A stretch of DNA of 64,000 nucleotides from Pseudomonas orientalis (GCF_022807995.1 NZ_CP094351.1:1271001-1335000); one strand, 5' to 3'; counted from the stretch's first letter, positions 10,835 through 22,103 are shown. The notes: generated from the sequence alone by a model not told the origin. Numbers and translations are program-made.

Positions 10835-10848
10835 GAACATTAATGTTC
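10835..10848. promoter_or_regulatory. Putative GlpR operator ahead of glpD
   Basis: A perfect 14-bp palindrome GAACATTAATGTTC, embedded in ATTCGAAC...GCGAAAAT, lies about 35 bp upstream of the glpD start codon. The TTCGAAC words resemble GlpR half-sites known for DeoR-type glycerol repressors. Assignment is by position and similarity only. Confidence 0.55.
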
Positions 10849-10987
10849 ATTTGCGAAAATGGTAGCTGATAAATGCGGGCACAGCCAGTCGACTTCGATT
10901 GAAAAAACTCATCGAAGGGTGGCTAAAGGAAAATTTGTGAACATGAGCCTGGGCTTGGCTGAAGAAAGAGGGGGTTGGATAAATCGC

Positions 10988-11062
10988 CATCGGGGGCAAG
11001 CCCCCTCCCACACTCGGATGTGCGACGCCATTGAAATGTGGGAGGGGGCTTGCCCCCGATGG
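10988..11062. repeat. Inverted REP pair (REPIN) between glpR and glpD
   Basis: Two GGGGGCTTGCCCCC palindromes in opposite orientation, about 75 bp overall, with outer arms CCATCGGGGGCAAGCCCCCT and complement. Same family as 5505-5593 and 15173-15267, with a different central spacer. Confidence 0.88.
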
Positions 11063-11076
11063 GGACCGGCCAGGCG

Positions 11077-11832
11077 CTAAACGACTTCCAGACGAACCTT
11101 ATGCTCATTCAACACCTGCACCAGCGCCGGCACCGGCTGCTGATCCGTCACCAGGCAGTCCACCAGACTGATCGGCCCCAGGCGAATCATGGCATTGCGC
11201 CCGAATTTGCTGGAGTCCGCCGCCAGGATCACTTGCCGCGCATTGGCGATGATCGCCTGGGAAACCCGCACTTCCTGATAATCGAAGTCGAGCAGGCTGC
11301 CATCTTCATCGATGCCGCTGATGCCCACGAGTGCGAAATCGACCTTGAACTGGTTGATGAAATCCACACTGGCCTGGCCGACCACGCCGCCGTCACGCCG
11401 CACATTGCCGCCGGTCAGCAATACGTCAAAGTCGTCCTTGGCACTGAGCATGGTGGCGACGTTGAGGTTGTTGGTGATGATTTTCAGGTGATGGTGATTG
11501 AGCAGCGCGCGGGCGATGGATTCGGTGGTGGTGCCGATATTGATGAACAACGAGGCGTGATCGGGGATCTGCGCCGCGATGGCTTCACCGATACGCTGTT
11601 TCTCATCGCGCATCTGGTCGGCCCGCATGGCGTACGCGGTGTTTTCGACACTGGAGTCATAGGCCGCGCCGCCGTGGTAGCGGCGCAGCAGATTGGCGTC
11701 CGCCAGCTGGTTGATATCGCGGCGGATGGTTTGCGGGGTGACAACGAACAACTGCGCCATTTCCTCGATACTGACATAGCCGCGTTCGCGGACCAGTTCG
11801 AGGATTTGTTGTTGGCGGGGAGGCAGATTCAT
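11077..11832 (-). CDS. glpR: Glycerol-3-phosphate regulon repressor, DeoR family
   Basis: 251 aa. N-terminal DeoR HTH (residues about 3-57: [20 protein letters not shown] with [13 protein letters not shown]) and a C-terminal DeoRC sugar-phosphate sensor domain. It lies between glpK and glpD, as in other pseudomonads, and represses the glp genes until glycerol-3-phosphate binds. Confidence 0.95.
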   Translation of the reverse strand: MNLPPRQQQILELVRERGYVSIEEMAQLFVVTPQTIRRDINQLADANLLRRYHGGAAYDSSVENTAYAMRADQMRDEKQRIGEAIAAQIPDHASLFINIGTTTESIARALLNHHHLKIITNNLNVATMLSAKDDFDVLLTGGNVRRDGGVVGQASVDFINQFKVDFALVGISGIDEDGSLLDFDYQEVRVSQAIIANARQVILAADSSKFGRNAMIRLGPISLVDCLVTDQQPVPALVQVLNEHKVRLEVV

Positions 11833-11915
11833 GGGGCGTCCTTTGGGCTGCCATACAAAAGTGGCCCATGATGACGCAGGAATCGGCTCCCTGCCAGTTA
11901 CAACCTGACGTTGGC

Positions 11916-13466
<1,551 letters not shown>

Positions 13467-13497
13467 TCACGAAGGGCAGGGACCCCGGCTGGCGCTT

Positions 13498-14355
13498 TCA
13501 GGAAATACGGGTCTTGCCGTTGACTGCCGTGTCAGTTGTTTCTTCAGCTATAGCAGGTGCGGCGCTTGGCAGATGACGGGCAATCAGCCCGCGATAGGCG
13601 GCAGCGCCGAGGCATGCGCCGACAATCGGCGCGAAAATCGGTACCAGGAAGTAAGGAATATCGCGGCCGCCAGTAAAGGCCATTTCACCCCAGCCGGCGA
13701 AAAAGGTCATCAGCTTGGGCCCGAAATCCCGCGCCGGGTTCATCGCAAAGCCGGTCAGCGGGCCCATGGCGCTGCCAATCACAGCGATCAACAGGCCGAT
13801 CAGCAGCGGAGCCAGCGGACCACGTGGCAGGCCATTGTTATCGTCCGTCAGCGCCATGATCACGCCCATCAGGATCGCCGTGATGACCATTTCCACCAGG
13901 AATGCCTGCGCAGTGCTCAGCAAGGCATGGGGGTAAGTGGAAAACACCGAGGCCAATTCCAGGCTGGCCTGGGAGCCACGCACCATGTGGTGGGTTTGTT
14001 CGTAATCGAAAAAAAGATTGCTGTAGAGCGTGTACACCAGCGCGGCGGAACAGAAGGCACCGGCGATTTGGGCAAGGATATAGAAGGGCAGTTTGCGCTT
14101 TTCGAAATCGGCGAAAATGCACAGGGCGATACTCACCGCCGGGTTGAGGTGAGCCCCGGAAATACCGGCACTCAGGTAGATCGCCATGCTCACGCCGACG
14201 CCCCAGATAATGCTGATTTCCCACAAGCCAAAGCTCGCACCCGCGACCTTGAGCGCAGCAACGCATCCGGTACCAAAAAAGATCAGCAGCGCAGTGCCGA
14301 GGAATTCGGCCATGCATTGGCTCGAAAGTGAAGGCTGTTGAAGAGCAGTTGTCAT
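13498..14355 (-). CDS. glpF: Glycerol facilitator (aquaglyceroporin)
   Basis: 285 aa from the ATG at 14355, with GAGG 7 nt upstream; a longer frame lacks family sequence. Both pore NPA motifs are present (AHLNPAVSIA and GFAMNPARDFGP), the second with the Asp-Phe that marks glyceroporins. Six membrane helices. First gene of the glpFKRD cluster. Confidence 0.95.
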   Translation of the reverse strand: MTTALQQPSLSSQCMAEFLGTALLIFFGTGCVAALKVAGASFGLWEISIIWGVGVSMAIYLSAGISGAHLNPAVSIALCIFADFEKRKLPFYILAQIAGAFCSAALVYTLYSNLFFDYEQTHHMVRGSQASLELASVFSTYPHALLSTAQAFLVEMVITAILMGVIMALTDDNNGLPRGPLAPLLIGLLIAVIGSAMGPLTGFAMNPARDFGPKLMTFFAGWGEMAFTGGRDIPYFLVPIFAPIVGACLGAAAYRGLIARHLPSAAPAIAEETTDTAVNGKTRIS

Positions 14356-14680
14356 GGAAAACCTCAGTTGTTGTTCTTGTCTGGCGCACTGCCTCAACGG
14401 GCGGTGGCGCGATTTTCACCGTGACAAGGATCCCCATCCTGCGCCACGGCTTACCGCTCGAATACCGGGAGCTATTCCTACAGCATTCGGAAACGAAAAA
14501 ATATAGACAAGAATGACCGCTGTCAAAGGTCGAAAGTGAACGATTGGTCATTTTCGAACTATTGGTGTGGTGAATGATCGCGGAGCGAGCCAGGTATCCG
14601 TACGTGGGAAGGACTGTACTAGAGCGTTTTGGGCGGACTTGGCCTAGAATCGGCCTTCAGTTAGCACTCTCGGAGCCCAT
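14356..14680. other. Divergent glpF/ybaK intergenic region with possible GlpR half-sites
   Basis: This 325-bp stretch has no gene. Around 14529-14560 the words GGTCGAAAGTGAAC and CATTTTCGAAC resemble the TTCGAAC words upstream of glpD and are candidate GlpR sites for glpF. No clear promoter hexamers were assigned. Confidence 0.35.
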
Positions 14681-15151
14681 ATGACCCCGGCCTTGGATCT
14701 GTTGAAAAAAGTTCGCGCCGAACATCGTATCCACAGTTATGAACATGACCCCAAGGCCGCATCGTATGGCCTGGAGGCCGCGGAAAAGTTGGGTCTCGAC
14801 CCGGCGCAAGTGTTCAAGACGCTGCTGGCGAGCAGTGAGAAGGGCGAATTGCTGGTGGCAGTGGTGCCGGTCGTCGGAAGTCTGGACCTGAAGGCACTGG
14901 CGAATGCGGCAGGCGTCAAGAAAGTCGAAATGGCTGACCCGGCGGCAGCGCAGCGTTCCACCGGGTATCTGCTGGGCGGTATCAGCCCTTTGGGGCAAAA
15001 GAAGCGCTTGCGCACGTTCATCGATGTGACCGCGCAGCCATTTGCGATGATTTTTGTCAGTGCTGGCCGGCGCGGGTTGGAGGTTGAGCTGCCAGCCAGT
15101 GTGTTGGCTGAACATACCCAGGCCCGGTTCGCGCCGATTGGCCGGGCCTGA
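14681..15151 (+). CDS. ybaK: YbaK/EbsC-type aminoacyl-tRNA deacylase
   Basis: 156 aa, whole-family length. The YbaK fold is recognisable from [19 protein letters not shown], the invariant Lys region ([12 protein letters not shown]) and GLEVELPA. This family hydrolyses Cys-tRNA(Pro) as a freestanding proofreading enzyme. Single gene, divergent from glpF. Confidence 0.92.
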   Translation: MTPALDLLKKVRAEHRIHSYEHDPKAASYGLEAAEKLGLDPAQVFKTLLASSEKGELLVAVVPVVGSLDLKALANAAGVKKVEMADPAAAQRSTGYLLGGISPLGQKKRLRTFIDVTAQPFAMIFVSAGRRGLEVELPASVLAEHTQARFAPIGRA

Positions 15152-15172
15152 TTTTCAGCCGTACGCAAAACC

Positions 15173-15267
15173 AAATGTGGGAGGGGGCTTGCCCCCGATT
15201 GCAGTGGGTCAGCTACAGATAAACTGACTGACCCGGCGCTATCGGGGGCAAGCCCCCTCCCACATTT
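15173..15267. repeat. Inverted REP pair (REPIN)
   Basis: Outer arms AAATGTGGGAGGGGGCTTGC and its complement, about 95 bp overall, with GGGTCAG / CTGACCC also pairing in the interior, so the whole element folds as one long hairpin. It lies between the convergent ybaK and the ABC ATPase gene. Confidence 0.88.
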
Positions 15268-15281
15268 TCAGTCCGGTTTCG

Positions 15282-16337
15282 TCAATTGGCTGCTTGCAAT
15301 TGGAACAGCACCAGATGCTCGGCAGCCACTCGAATGCCCACATCCGCCCCGACCTGCTGATCGACGTGGCTGGGGAAAATCGACTCCAGCTGCGCGCCCG
15401 TCGGCAGTTGCAGACGGTATAGCGTCGACGCGCCGAGGAAGGTCTTGCCGACGATCCGCCCTTTCAACGCACTGTCCGGCGCATAGACGATGTCATCCGG
15501 CCGTAGCAATACATCCACCGCGCCACCGATCGGCCAGGTATAGGCACGGTTGCCACGCAGTTCACCCAGCTCGGTGCTGACGGACTCATGCGAGCTCAAT
15601 TGGCCGCGAATGAAGTAGCCCTGGCCGATAAAGCTGGCCACATAGGGCGTCTGCGGCTCGTGATAGAGATTGTAGGGCGTGTCCCATTGCTCAAGACGAC
15701 CCTCCTTGAAAACGCCCACATGGTCGCTGACGGCGAAGGCTTCCTCCTGATCATGGGTGACCAGGATAGCGCTGGTGCCGCGCGCTTTAAGAATGTCGCG
15801 CACTTCATGACTGAGCTTGCGCCGCAGTTCGCCATCCAGGTTGGAAAAGGGTTCATCCAACAGCAGCAATTGCGGTTCCGGCGCCAGGGCGCGGGCGAGG
15901 GCGACGCGCTGTTGCTGACCGCCGGAAAGCTCGTGGGGGAAACGTTTGCCCAGGTCTTTGAGGTTGACCAGTTCGAGCAGCTCGGCCACCACATGCTCTT
16001 TGTGCGGGTGCTTGCGAATGCCGAAAGCGATGTTGTCGGCCACGCTCAGATGAGGAAATAGTGCGTAGTCCTGGAACACCATGCCGATCCGGCGTTTTTC
16101 CGGTGCCAGGGTGAAGCCGGCACTGGAGATCACTTCCCCCGCCAGGCTGATTTCGCCTTCGTGCACCGGCTCGAAGCCGGCAATGGCGCGCAGCGTGGTG
16201 GTCTTGCCGCAGCCGGAGGAGCCGAGCAGACAACCGATGTCGCCGGCGTTGAGGTGCAGATTGAGGTTCTGCACCACCCGTTGATCTTGATAGCCGCATG
16301 CCAGATTGCGCAGGTTCAGCAGTAATGGCTGGCTCAT
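15282..16337 (-). CDS. ABC transporter ATPase, FbpC/PotA-like
   Basis: 351 aa from the ATG at 16337, which overlaps the argF stop by 4 bp (ATGA); the frame runs further upstream inside argF but is not family sequence there. Walker [11 protein letters not shown], signature [15 protein letters not shown], Walker [13 protein letters not shown] and switch LVTHDQEEA are intact, and a C-terminal TOBE-like domain (about 235-350) is present. The family energises Fe3+, polyamine or similar importers. No permease or binding protein is adjacent, so the substrate is unknown; coupling to argF is only positional. Confidence 0.88.
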   Translation of the reverse strand: MSQPLLLNLRNLACGYQDQRVVQNLNLHLNAGDIGCLLGSSGCGKTTTLRAIAGFEPVHEGEISLAGEVISSAGFTLAPEKRRIGMVFQDYALFPHLSVADNIAFGIRKHPHKEHVVAELLELVNLKDLGKRFPHELSGGQQQRVALARALAPEPQLLLLDEPFSNLDGELRRKLSHEVRDILKARGTSAILVTHDQEEAFAVSDHVGVFKEGRLEQWDTPYNLYHEPQTPYVASFIGQGYFIRGQLSSHESVSTELGELRGNRAYTWPIGGAVDVLLRPDDIVYAPDSALKGRIVGKTFLGASTLYRLQLPTGAQLESIFPSHVDQQVGADVGIRVAAEHLVLFQLQAAN

Positions 16338-17257
16338 GCGTGGTGGTACGACGGCGGGACGAGAAATTCGAGCAGGGCCTTTTGCGCATGCAGGCGGTTT
16401 TCGGCCTGGTCCCAGGCGACCGAGCGCGAATCGTCGAGCAGGTCGAGGCTGATTTCCTCGCCGCGGTGAGCAGGCAGGCAGTGCATGAACAGCACATCCG
16501 GCGCGGCCAGGTCGAGCAGGGCACGGGTGACCTGGAAAGGCGCGAACAGAGCCAGGCGCTTGGCGGTTTCGTCTTCCTGGCCCATGGAGGTCCAGACGTC
16601 GGTACTCACCAGATGGGCGCCGATCACCGCATCTTTCGGATCGCGCAGCAACTGCACGCGGCCATCGGCCTTGGCCATGAACTCGGCGCTGGGTTCGTAA
16701 CCCTCGGGGCAGGCGATGCGCAGGTGGAAGTCGAACTGGATCGCGGCTTCTATATAGCTGTTGCACATATTGTTGCCGTCGCCGATCCAGGCCACGGTCT
16801 TGCCCTGGATCGAGCCGCGGTGTTCGAGGAAGGTTTGCATGTCGGCCAGTAACTGGCACGGATGCAGGTCATCGGACAGGCCGTTGATCACAGGCACGCG
16901 CGAGTTGGCGGCAAATTCGGTCAGGGTGCTGTGGGCGAAGGTACGGATCATCACGGCGTCGAGCATGCGCGACATGACGATGGCGCAATCGCTGATCGGC
17001 TCGCCACGGCCGAGTTGGGTATCGCGCGGCGACAGGAAGATAGCCTGGCCACCCAGCTGAATCATGCCGGCCTCGAAGGACAGGCGGGTGCGGGTCGAGG
17101 ATTTCTCGAAAATCATCCCCAGCACGCGGTTTTTCAGAGGCTCAAACAGTACGCCGCGGTTACGCAGGTCTTTAAGCTCAATGCCTCGACGGATCACGCT
17201 GACCAGCTCTTCGGGCGTGCAATCCATCAGGGAGAGAAAGTGCCTTGCGCTCATCAT
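16334..17257 (-). CDS. argF: Ornithine carbamoyltransferase (anabolic)
   Basis: 307 aa. Carbamoyl-phosphate-binding motif [10 protein letters not shown], carbamoyl site HPCQ, ornithine-binding region [12 protein letters not shown] and the SMG loop are all present. It forms citrulline for arginine synthesis and so precedes ArgG (encoded at 25.0 kb in the same window). A second Met one codon in (17254) could be the true start. Confidence 0.96.
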   Translation of the reverse strand: MMSARHFLSLMDCTPEELVSVIRRGIELKDLRNRGVLFEPLKNRVLGMIFEKSSTRTRLSFEAGMIQLGGQAIFLSPRDTQLGRGEPISDCAIVMSRMLDAVMIRTFAHSTLTEFAANSRVPVINGLSDDLHPCQLLADMQTFLEHRGSIQGKTVAWIGDGNNMCNSYIEAAIQFDFHLRIACPEGYEPSAEFMAKADGRVQLLRDPKDAVIGAHLVSTDVWTSMGQEDETAKRLALFAPFQVTRALLDLAAPDVLFMHCLPAHRGEEISLDLLDDSRSVAWDQAENRLHAQKALLEFLVPPSYHHA

Positions 17258-17686
17258 TAACTACCTTTTTGCAACAGACCGCAGATACTCAAAGCCTTGT
17301 TTATTGTGACAACGGGCGAGACCTGCGGCGAAAGCCGCACGGGGCGACGAAATAGGGGAAGGCGCGATATTGACATTAAATGTCGCGTCTTACCAATAGG
17401 GCTACGGTTTTTAGAGGTGTTCAAGCAGGGCGCCGGGGCGCTTTTGACGACGGTTTCCTGACAGCAGCGGCCCATTTGTACACCGGCCTGGAGACCTTTT
17501 GCAATGCGCAGCGGCGCCTGTGGCCTGGTTGTATCGGTTTACGGCGCTTATGGGGCGCTTCTGAAACATTTGCTCACGCTTGGCCATGCCCTGGCCTATA
17601 TCCGCCGATTCACCGCGCGAACGTTGCTGGCGCACCGTGCGGGCGCAGCCCATAGTTGAACAAAGCCCTTATAAAAGAGACTGGCC
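17258..17686. other. Divergent argF/oxidoreductase intergenic region
   Basis: This 429-bp region has no convincing gene. It contains one candidate ArgR half-site (separate entry) and GC-rich stretches near 17410-17650 whose open frames in either direction lack ribosome sites and family features. Confidence 0.5.
17381..17396 (+). promoter_or_regulatory. Candidate ArgR half-site upstream of argF
   Basis: TGTCGC followed by 8 nt and AA (TGTCGCGTCTTACCAA) matches the Pseudomonas ArgR half-site pattern TGTCGC-N8-AA and lies about 125 bp upstream of argF. A second half-site at the expected spacing was not clearly found, so confidence is limited. Confidence 0.4.
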
Positions 17687-19795
17687 ATGACCAAGACTCT
17701 CCATCACCGTGCCTGCCACCTGTGCGAAGCCATCTGCGGCCTGACCCTGGAAACCACTCAAGCCGAAGACGGCGGCCTGGCGATCACCTCGATCAAGGGC
17801 GACCCGCTGGACACCTTCAGTCGCGGGCACATCTGTCCCAAAGCCGTGGCGTTGCAGGATATCCAGAACGATCCGGACCGCCTGCACCAGCCTATGTTGC
17901 GCGTTGGCAGCCAATGGCAACCGATCCCGTGGGAAGATGCGTTTGCGCTGGTAGCCGAACGCCTTGCGGGCATCCAGGCCAGGCACGGACAGAATGCGGT
18001 GGCGGTGTACCAAGGCAACCCCAGCGTACATAACTACGGGCTGATGACCCACAGCAATTACTTCCTTGGCCTGCTCAAGACCCGTAACCGCTACTCCGCC
18101 ACGTCGGTGGACCAACTGCCCCATCATCTGTCCAGTCACCTGATGTACGGTCATGGCCTGTTGCTGCCCATTCCGGACATCGACCACACCGACTTCATGC
18201 TGATCCTGGGCGGTAACCCTCTGGCCTCCAATGGCAGCATCATGACCGTGCCTGATGTGGAGAAGCGCCTCAAGGCGATTCAGGCCCGAGGCGGCAAAGT
18301 GGTGGTGGTCGATCCGCGACGCAGTGAGACAGCGGCGATTGCCGATCAGCATCTGTTCGTGCGCCCCGGCGGCGACGCAGCCTTGTTGTTCGGGCTGCTC
18401 AACACGCTGTTTGCGGAGGGCTTGACCCGCGGCAGCCATTTGCCGGTCGAGGGACTGGAAAGCGTGCGCCAGGCAATCGCCGGGTTTACCGCCGAGGCCA
18501 TGAGCCTTCAGTGCGCGGTGCCTGCCGAACAGATCCGCCAGTTGGCGCGGGACTTCGCCGTAGCGGACAGGGCTGTGTGTTACGGGCGCATGGGGGTCTC
18601 GACCCAGGCGTTCGGCACGCTGTGCCATTGGCTGGTGCAGTTGATCAATCTGGTCACCGGCAATCTGGACCGCGTGGGCGGCGCCCTGTGTACGACGCCG
18701 GCGGTGGACCTGGTTGCCTCGACCGGAGGCGGGCATTTCAATCGCTGGCAAAGCCGCGTGTCCGGGCGGCCTGAGTACGGCGGCGAGCTGCCGGTATCTG
18801 CCCTGGCCGAGGAAATGCTCACCGAAGGTGAAGGACAGATCCGCGCCCTGGTGACGGTGGCCGGCAACCCGGTATTGTCGACGCCCAACGGCCGTCAGCT
18901 GGAGCAAGCACTGGATGGGCTGGAGTTCATGGTCAGTGTCGACCTCTATATCAACGAGACCACGCGCTATGCCGACTTGATCCTGCCGTCCACGTCGGCA
19001 TTGGAAAATGATCACTACGACACCACCTTCAATATGTTCGCGGTGCGCAACGTTACGCGCTTCAATCGCGCGATCCTGCCCAAGCCTGACGGTGCGCTGC
19101 ACGACTGGGAAATCTTCGTCGGCCTGGCCAAGGCATTTGCCGCACACACCGGCGCGGTGCTCAAGCCAACGATGCCACCCGCGCAGATGATCGACTTTGG
19201 ATTGCGCGCCGGAACATACGGCGATGCCTCTGCGCACAAGCTGTCAGTGGCGATGCTGGCCGATCATCCCCATGGCCTGGACCTGGGGCCGCTCAAGCCA
19301 AACCTGGCCGAGCGGCTGAAGACCGTCGACGGCAAGGTGCAGGCGGCGCCGACGGTGATCCTGGCTGACCTGGCGCGTTTTGCCGCGCAACCGGCGCCGG
19401 TGGCTGACGAACTGCTGCTGATTGGCCGTCGCCATGTGCGCAGTAATAATTCCTGGATGCATAACTATCACCGACTGGTGAAGGGCAAGCCGCGTCATCA
19501 ATTGTTGATGCACCCCGACGACCTGGCCAGCCGGCAATTGAGCGACGGCCAGCGGGTGCGTGTCAGCTCGCGTATCGGCATGGTTGAAATCGAGGTGGTG
19601 GCCAGCGTGGACATGATGCCTGGGGTGGTCAGCCTCCCCCACGGATGGGGCCACGGGCGCCCGGGTGTGCAGATGAGCATCGCCAGCGGCCAGCCCGGGG
19701 CGAGTGCCAATGACTTGACCGACGAACGGCAATTGGACGAGTTGTCAGGCAATGCGGCGCTCAACGGCGTACCCGTGAACGTATCGGCAGCTTGA
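17687..19795 (+). CDS. Molybdopterin-dependent oxidoreductase (DMSO reductase superfamily), orphan catalytic subunit
   Basis: 702 aa. An N-terminal [4Fe-4S] motif (CHLCEAICG ... GHICPKA) is followed by molybdopterin domains (GNPLASNGS, TVAGNPVLSTPNG, LPSTSALENDHYDT) and a C-terminal molydop_binding domain (LLMHPDDLASRQLSDGQRVR ... PHGWGH). No adjacent Fe-S, cytochrome or FdhD-type gene is present, so it probably works as a soluble cytoplasmic enzyme. Similar orphan proteins are common in pseudomonads and are usually annotated only by superfamily. The substrate is unknown. Confidence 0.85.
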   Translation: MTKTLHHRACHLCEAICGLTLETTQAEDGGLAITSIKGDPLDTFSRGHICPKAVALQDIQNDPDRLHQPMLRVGSQWQPIPWEDAFALVAERLAGIQARHGQNAVAVYQGNPSVHNYGLMTHSNYFLGLLKTRNRYSATSVDQLPHHLSSHLMYGHGLLLPIPDIDHTDFMLILGGNPLASNGSIMTVPDVEKRLKAIQARGGKVVVVDPRRSETAAIADQHLFVRPGGDAALLFGLLNTLFAEGLTRGSHLPVEGLESVRQAIAGFTAEAMSLQCAVPAEQIRQLARDFAVADRAVCYGRMGVSTQAFGTLCHWLVQLINLVTGNLDRVGGALCTTPAVDLVASTGGGHFNRWQSRVSGRPEYGGELPVSALAEEMLTEGEGQIRALVTVAGNPVLSTPNGRQLEQALDGLEFMVSVDLYINETTRYADLILPSTSALENDHYDTTFNMFAVRNVTRFNRAILPKPDGALHDWEIFVGLAKAFAAHTGAVLKPTMPPAQMIDFGLRAGTYGDASAHKLSVAMLADHPHGLDLGPLKPNLAERLKTVDGKVQAAPTVILADLARFAAQPAPVADELLLIGRRHVRSNNSWMHNYHRLVKGKPRHQLLMHPDDLASRQLSDGQRVRVSSRIGMVEIEVVASVDMMPGVVSLPHGWGHGRPGVQMSIASGQPGASANDLTDERQLDELSGNAALNGVPVNVSAA

Positions 19796-19894
19796 GGCTG
19801 GCTGTCGGCGCGCCCGAGCATGCTGCAGGTTTTTTGCGTTACAATGCGCCACCGTGCCGACCCGTGAGTCGCAAAGTTCCTGCAGAGGTGTTCC

Positions 19895-20233
19895 ATGGAT
19901 ATCATCGAAACGATCAAAGAGCAGATTGCCAACAACACCATTCTGCTTTACATGAAAGGCGCGCCAAACGCGCCTCAGTGCGGTTTCTCCGCGAAAGCTT
20001 CCCAGGCTGTGATGCAGTGTGGCGAGAAGTTCGCTTACGTGGATATCCTGCAAAACCCTGAAATCCGCGCAAACCTGCCAAAGTACGCCAACTGGCCGAC
20101 GTTCCCGCAGTTGTGGGTAGCCGGTGAGCTGGTTGGCGGTAGCGATATCATCACTGAAATGGCAGCTGATGGTTCGTTGCAAGCGCTGATCAAAGATGCA
20201 GCAGCAAACGCGGCGGCCAAGACCGACGCTTGA
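19895..20233 (+). CDS. grxD: Monothiol glutaredoxin (Grx4 type)
   Basis: 112 aa with the CGFS active site (APQCGFSAKA) and the glutathione-binding TFPQLWVAGELVGGSDI region. It binds and delivers [2Fe-2S] clusters. It lies next to bfr-bfd as in P. aeruginosa, consistent with a shared iron/Fe-S theme. A strong terminator follows at 20245-20284. Confidence 0.96.
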   Translation: MDIIETIKEQIANNTILLYMKGAPNAPQCGFSAKASQAVMQCGEKFAYVDILQNPEIRANLPKYANWPTFPQLWVAGELVGGSDIITEMAADGSLQALIKDAAANAAAKTDA

Positions 20234-20244
20234 TTGGCTTGCAA

Positions 20245-20284
20245 TAAAAAGCCCCGCTTCTCATCAGAGAGCGGGGCTTTTTTG
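20245..20284. terminator. Bidirectional rho-independent terminator, grxD/bfr
   Basis: The stem AAAAAGCCCCGCT / AGCGGGGCTTTTTT with an A-run before and T-run after serves both converging genes. Confidence 0.92.
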
Positions 20285-20301
20285 TACCTGAACGCCCGGG
20301 G

Positions 20302-20772
20302 TTATTCGCCCATCTGCGATTGCAGGTAGTTTTCCAGGCTGACTTTGTCGATCAGGCCCAGTTGGGTTTCCAGCCAGTCGATGTGTTCTTCCTGGTCTTC
20401 AAGAATATCTTCCAGCAATTCGCGGCTGCCATAATCGCCAGTGGCTTCGCAATGAGCGATTGCGGCCTTGAGGTCGCTGTGGCTCTTGCGTTCAAAGCCC
20501 AGGTCGCTGCTGATCATTTCCTGGGTGTGCTCGCCGATATTCAGCTTGCCCAGGTCCTGCACATTCGGCAGACCTTCCAGGAACAGGATGCGTTTGATCA
20601 GCGCATCGGCGTCTTTCATGGCCTTGATCGATTCTTTGTATTCGCGCTTGCCCAACTTTTCCAGGCCCCAATCGTCGTACATGCGTGCATGCAGAAAGTA
20701 CTGATTGATCGCGACCAGTTCATTGGCAAGGATTTTGTTGAGTTGCTGGATGACTGAGATGTCGCCTTTCAT
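20302..20772 (-). CDS. bfr: Bacterioferritin subunit with heme ligand but eroded ferroxidase site
   Basis: 156 aa four-helix bacterioferritin ([21 protein letters not shown]). Heme-binding Met52 is kept. Of the six ferroxidase ligands known in E. coli Bfr, E18, E94 and H130 remain, but position 51 is Ala, 54 is Asp and 127 is Gln. The subunit therefore probably stores iron and binds heme but cannot oxidise iron alone. Mixed-subunit bacterioferritins, with ferroxidase and heme split between two subunits, are known; a partner would be encoded elsewhere. It sits beside bfd and grxD, the position of bfrB in P. aeruginosa. Confidence 0.88.
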   Translation of the reverse strand: MKGDISVIQQLNKILANELVAINQYFLHARMYDDWGLEKLGKREYKESIKAMKDADALIKRILFLEGLPNVQDLGKLNIGEHTQEMISSDLGFERKSHSDLKAAIAHCEATGDYGSRELLEDILEDQEEHIDWLETQLGLIDKVSLENYLQSQMGE

Positions 20773-20935
20773 GACTGGGGTCCTGCCCTGTAATAGCTGT
20801 GTATGGGCGGAGTTTGAGCGGCGACAATCCTGGTGTCAAACCTAAGTTGTTGAATAATAAATGAAAATTAATCGGAATAAGAATGTTTGTGTTCCGCGTC
20901 TTGGCGCTAACTAATTGAATTGCAGGCATAAAAAA

Positions 20936-20955
20936 ACCGGACACAGGGTCCGGTT
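20936..20955 (-). terminator. Terminator of bfd
   Basis: Stem AACCGGAC / GTCCGGTT, followed on the minus strand by a run of seven or more T. It ends bfd transcription before bfr, so the two are separate units despite their functional link. Confidence 0.8.
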
Positions 20956-20972
20956 GTTTAAAACACGCCTAT

Positions 20973-21191
20973 TCAAGCGTGTGTAAATTCTGCTGAATAC
21001 GGCGCCGCAGCCTGGGCTGTCTGCAACTGCGTGAGGGTTTCCCGTACCACTTGCTTGGCCAGGCATGCGCATTTACCGCACTGGCTGGCAACGCCGGTGG
21101 TTTCACGCACTTCCTTGTAGCTGCAGCAACCTTCATAGATTGCTTCGCGGATTTGTCCGTCGGTGACGCCAGTACAGAGGCACACATACAT
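20973..21191 (-). CDS. bfd: Bacterioferritin-associated ferredoxin
   Basis: 72 aa, BFD-like [2Fe-2S] fold. Ligands Cys4 and Cys6 (YVCLCTGVTDGQIREAI) and Cys38/Cys41 (QCGKCACLA) give the C-x-C...C-x2-C pattern of Bfd. It releases iron from bacterioferritin by reducing the core through the heme. A Fur-box-like sequence lies upstream. An overlapping out-of-frame reading at 20969-21187 is a shadow. Confidence 0.95.
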   Translation of the reverse strand: MYVCLCTGVTDGQIREAIYEGCCSYKEVRETTGVASQCGKCACLAKQVVRETLTQLQTAQAAAPYSAEFTHA

Positions 21192-21239
21192 AAGGGAGAC
21201 CGTCGCGGGTTCAGGGCTTAAGTGCGATGGATCTTAATG

Positions 21240-21258
21240 TTAACGAGAATGATTGTCA
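21240..21258. promoter_or_regulatory. Fur box upstream of bfd
   Basis: TTAACGAGAATGATTGTCA resembles the GATAATGATAATCATTATC consensus (GAGAAT-GATTGTC core) and lies about 50 bp upstream of bfd. It fits iron-starvation induction of Bfd, as known in P. aeruginosa. Confidence 0.7.
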
Positions 21259-21435
21259 AAGTAGTTTCACCCACTATTCCTCGGGGATTGCCTGCGCGCT
21301 GACGAACGGTTTTTTCGGTGTATGATGGTCAATCTTTACGAAGCGTGACCGCGTCACACGTCTGTCGCCAACACGCGGCAGACTCGACGCTGGTCCTGTT
21401 ACTTCAATCGTCACCCCTTCATCAGGAGATATCCA

Positions 21436-22038
21436 ATGAGCGTACTCGTCGGCAAACAAGCCCCGGATTTCGACGTACCTGCCGTCCTCGGCAATGGCGA
21501 AATCGTAGACAGCTTCAAACTGTCTGAAGCCATCAAGGGCAAATACGGCCTGGTGTTCTTCTACCCGCTGGACTTCACCTTCGTCTGCCCATCCGAGCTG
21601 ATCGCTCTGGATCACCGCATGGACGATTTCAAGGCACGCAATGTGGAAGTGGTCGCCGTTTCCATCGACTCCCACTTCACCCACAATGCCTGGCGCAACA
21701 CGGCCATCAATGATGGCGGCATCGGCAAAGTCAAATACACCATGGCTGCCGATATGAAGCACGATATCGCCAAAGCCTACGACGTTGAGTCCGAAGGCGG
21801 CGTGGCGTTCCGTGGCGCGTTCCTGATCGACGACAAGGGCGTTGTGCGCTCGCAGATCATCAACGACCTGCCGCTGGGCCGTAACATGGAAGAGCTGATC
21901 CGCCTGGTCGACGCGCTGCAGTTCCACGAGGAACACGGCGAAGTCTGCCCTGCGAACTGGAAGAAAGGCGACAAGGGCATGACCGCTTCCACCGAAGGTG
22001 TGGCGGCTTACCTGACCGAGAACGCCGGCAAACTGTAA
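21436..22038 (+). CDS. 2-Cys peroxiredoxin (AhpC/Tsa family)
   Basis: 200 aa. Peroxidatic Cys in DFTFVCPSELIALD and resolving Cys in GEVCPANWKKGDKGM, i.e. the typical two-Cys Prx1/AhpC type. No ahpF is adjacent, so the reductant is probably thioredoxin. It lies next to bfd, in the same place as a peroxidase gene in P. aeruginosa. Confidence 0.94.
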   Translation: MSVLVGKQAPDFDVPAVLGNGEIVDSFKLSEAIKGKYGLVFFYPLDFTFVCPSELIALDHRMDDFKARNVEVVAVSIDSHFTHNAWRNTAINDGGIGKVKYTMAADMKHDIAKAYDVESEGGVAFRGAFLIDDKGVVRSQIINDLPLGRNMEELIRLVDALQFHEEHGEVCPANWKKGDKGMTASTEGVAAYLTENAGKL

Positions 22039-22053
22039 GCCGGATTCAAGGTA

Positions 22054-22086
22054 TAAAAAAACCGGCCTGAGAAGGCCGGTTTTTTT
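22054..22086. terminator. Bidirectional terminator, peroxiredoxin/rnt
   Basis: A perfect AAAAAACCGGCCT / AGGCCGGTTTTTT stem-loop lies 16 bp past the peroxiredoxin stop and just past the rnt stop on the other strand. Confidence 0.9.
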
Positions 22087-22103
22087 GTGCGCGGGATTCA
22101 GCT

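Noticed and set aside
16338..16859. N-terminal extension of the ABC ATPase
   Set aside because: The extension lies entirely within argF in another frame and lacks family sequence; the ATGA overlap gives the right start.
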